DNA from: CAZWAP01 sp964632005
Lineage (GTDB): Bacteria > Planctomycetota > Phycisphaerae > Sedimentisphaerales > Anaerobacaceae
Length of the DNA: 17,846 nt
Assembly (NCBI GenBank): GCA_964632005.1
Contig: CAZWAP010000047.1
Location: forward strand, 1-17,846
Direction: 5' to 3'
The notes under the pieces were generated by a model, which was not told the origin of the DNA, ran no database searches, and worked only from the letters and a program-made list of their open reading frames with translations. Below, piece by piece: positions 15,932 through 17,846 of this stretch; the stretch's first letter is position 1, and each line of letters starts with the position of its first letter. The position numbers and the translations under genes were made by a program.

Positions 15932-17846
15932 CGGTTTGTCTGCGCGTAAACCTGAGCCGGCCGCCGCAGAGCAGCACCTCCCTGTCTCTCGGTGAGAGCA
16001 GCAGCTTGCCGGCAAACTCGAACGCTCCGTCGGCCCGCACGATCTTCACTTGCTCGGCGGACCTGATTGCTTCGAGCAGAGAAGGGATAACTATCTCGTC
16101 ACCTTCGCTGATCCTCTCGTAGTCGTCAGGGTCGGCGAACTCTATCGGTACGATGCAGAAGTTGATCAGGTTTGCCTTGTGAATACGTTCGATGCTTTTT
16201 GCAATCACCGCCCGGACGCCGAGGTACATCGGGCAGAGTGCGGCGTGCTCTCTTGAAGAACCCTGTCCGTAGCTTTCGCCGGCTACGACGATGCCGGCTA
16301 CGCCGCTGTGCTTAAGCTTGAGCGTCCTTTCGGCGAAGGTCGGCTTGCCCGGCTCGTTGAAGCAGTTGAAGACCACCTTCGCGTATTCCGGGACGTTGGA
16401 CCGCAGCTTCAAGAACGCCCCGGCAGGTATAATATGGTCGGTTGTTATCTTGTCGCCGCACTTGAGCAGTACGGTTCCGGAAAGCTTCTGAGGTAAGGGC
16501 TCGGGGTTTTCCGGCACGACGATGGTCGGTCCCCGTCTGACCTGGACTGCGGCGGCCTTGGCCCTGGGCAGGGGCTTTTCTAAGAGGCTGTCGTCGCTGG
16601 CAAATACCTGCGGCAAAGCAACGGCGGGGTAGGCGGCACCGACGAGGCCCGGCAAATCTCGCGGGTCGGTGATCCTGCCGGTCAGTGCCGAGGCAACCGC
16701 CGTCTCCGGACTGACCAGATAGACCTGGTCGCCCTTGGTGCCGCTGCGCCCGGCGAAGTTACGGTTGAACGTCCGCAGACTCACCACGCCGTCAGCTGGC
16801 GAGAATCCCTGGCCGATACAGGGGCCACAGCCGGCCTCCAGTATCCTTGCGCCGGCCGCGATCATATCAGCCAGCGCCCCGTTCGCAGCCAGCATATTAA
16901 GGACCTCTCTGCTGCCGGGCGCAATTGCCAGCTCGACTGTTTTGTCGATCTGCCGGCCCTTTAATACCTGCGCGGTTATCATCAGGTCGGCAAAGCTCGA
17001 ATTGGTGCAACTGCCGATGGCCACCTGGTGGATCTCCAGGCCGGCTATTTCCCGAACGGCCTTGACATTACCAGGCGAAGACGGACACGCGGCCATAGGC
17101 TCGAGCTCGCAGAGGTTCAGCTCAACGACGCGGTCATACTCGGCATCGGGGTCGGCGGCAAGGGGCCTGTAGTCCTGCTCCCGCTGGTGGGCCGCAAGGA
17201 ATCTGCTGGTCTGTTCGTCGCTGGCGAATATGCTGGTCGTCACGCCCATCTCCGCCCCCATGTTGGTTATCGTGGCCCTCTGCGGCACCGACAGGGTCGA
17301 GGCGCCGTCGCCGAAGTACTCTACTGCCCAGCCGACGTTGCCTTTCGTGCTCAGGATGCTCAGCAGCTTGAGTATCACGTCTTTGGCGGCGACCCACTCG
17401 CCCAGTCGGCCGGTCAGTTTCACCCCGAGGACCCTTGGGGCAGTCAGGTAGAAGGGGCCGCCGGCCATCGCCACCGCCACGTCCAGCCCACCGGCGCCGA
17501 TGGCGAGCATCCCGAGCCCGCCGGCGGTCGGCGTGTGCGAGTCGCTACCTAAGAGCGTGGCGCCAGGCTTGCCGAACCGCTCCAGGTGGACCTGGTGGCA
17601 GATGCCATTGCCTGCACGGGAATGATAGACCCCGCACTTGGCCGCTATGCTCTGCAGGTATAGGTGGTCGTTGTGGTTTTCGGGGCCGAAGCCGGCGAGG
17701 TTGTGGTCGACGTAGCTGACCGAAAGGTCGGTCTTGACGCGGCCGCCACCCAGGGACTCGTAGAGCAAGAAGGCCGTCGTCCCGGTGGCGTCCTGCGTCA
17801 GGGTCTGGTCGATGCGGATGGCGATCTGCTCGCCGGGGACGAGCCT
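15924..17846 (-). CDS. acn: Aconitate hydratase, 5' end cut by window edge
   Basis: 640 codons are visible, and the frame stays open to the right edge with a conserved beginning (RIDQTLTQDATGT), so roughly 20-30 N-terminal residues are missing; a TTG at 17768 is not the real start. Numbered from the first visible codon, SHTPTAGGLGMLAIGAGG spans about 103-120. The [4Fe-4S] ligands are C280 (GSCTNS), C340 and C343 (GCGPCIGQG). The C-terminal swivel domain begins near 455, with GDKITTDHIIPAG and the catalytic-loop motif GQGSSREHAA (about 527-536). The size (about 660-670 in full) and sequence fit the compact monomeric 'Aquifex-type' aconitase and not the 890-residue AcnA. It interconverts citrate and isocitrate. 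It is the first visible gene of the minus-strand operon. Confidence 0.93.
   Translation of the reverse strand, partial: RLVPGEQIAIRIDQTLTQDATGTTAFLLYESLGGGRVKTDLSVSYVDHNLAGFGPENHNDHLYLQSIAAKCGVYHSRAGNGICHQVHLERFGKPGATLLGSDSHTPTAGGLGMLAIGAGGLDVAVAMAGGPFYLTAPRVLGVKLTGRLGEWVAAKDVILKLLSILSTKGNVGWAVEYFGDGASTLSVPQRATITNMGAEMGVTTSIFASDEQTSRFLAAHQREQDYRPLAADPDAEYDRVVELNLCELEPMAACPSSPGNVKAVREIAGLEIHQVAIGSCTNSSFADLMITAQVLKGRQIDKTVELAIAPGSREVLNMLAANGALADMIAAGARILEAGCGPCIGQGFSPADGVVSLRTFNRNFAGRSGTKGDQVYLVSPETAVASALTGRITDPRDLPGLVGAAYPAVALPQVFASDDSLLEKPLPRAKAAAVQVRRGPTIVVPENPEPLPQKLSGTVLLKCGDKITTDHIIPAGAFLKLRSNVPEYAKVVFNCFNEPGKPTFAERTLKLKHSGVAGIVVAGESYGQGSSREHAALCPMYLGVRAVIAKSIERIHKANLINFCIVPIEFADPDDYERISEGDEIVIPSLLEAIRSAEQVKIVRADGAFEFAGKLLLSPRDREVLLCGGRLRFTRRQTDG

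Overview
The window reads as a piece of a bacterial chromosome with moderately high GC content, from an anaerobe that handles one-carbon units. Two oppositely directed blocks converge near base 12,800. The plus-strand block (351-12761) holds redox enzymes of the methyl branch of the Wood-Ljungdahl pathway. The minus-strand block (12868 to the right edge) holds aconitase, a LOG-family protein, an exported low-complexity protein and histidinol dehydrogenase. The exported protein, with its Glu-Pro-Asn-rich linker and a C-terminal motif ending YSHGNFG, resembles proteins I associate with Planctomycetota (Phycisphaerae-like lineages). This taxonomic guess is an inference from memory and is weak; the sequence has no rRNA or other marker.

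Region 1 (1-350) has no securely assigned gene. It ends in a good sigma70-type promoter (TTGCCA, 17 bases, TACAAT) 39 bases before the first gene. Region 2 (351-8267) is a tight operon: hdrA, mvhD, hdrC, hdrB, metV, metF. Every junction overlaps by 4 or 8 bases. This is the gene set of the multi-subunit methylene-tetrahydrofolate reductase described in Moorella thermoacetica (MetFV with HdrABC and MvhD). Here the HdrA is a 1490-residue giant: two HdrA modules in one chain, with a GltD/NfnB-type NAD(P)H:flavin module nested inside the first. The likely role is to link NAD(P)H, ferredoxin or another low-potential carrier, and methylene-/methyl-tetrahydrofolate, possibly by flavin-based electron bifurcation.

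Region 3 (8268-8531) is a 264-base spacer with a probable terminator, a possible promoter and some potential RNA or DNA secondary structure. Region 4 (8532-12761) encodes a NAD-linked formate dehydrogenase: a very short NuoE-like protein (helical domain only), a NuoF-like diaphorase, and a catalytic subunit with a NuoG-like N-terminus and a cysteine (not selenocysteine) active site. Regions 2 and 4 together supply the two redox steps that flank the tetrahydrofolate carrier (CO2/formate and methylene-/methyl-THF). The THF ligase, cyclohydrolase and dehydrogenase are not in the window.

Region 5 (12868-17846, minus strand) is a second operon. Its first gene, aconitase, is cut by the right edge. 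The next two genes each overlap the preceding gene by 8 bases, and hisD follows after a 54-base gap. No mobile elements, CRISPR arrays, tRNA or rRNA genes were seen.
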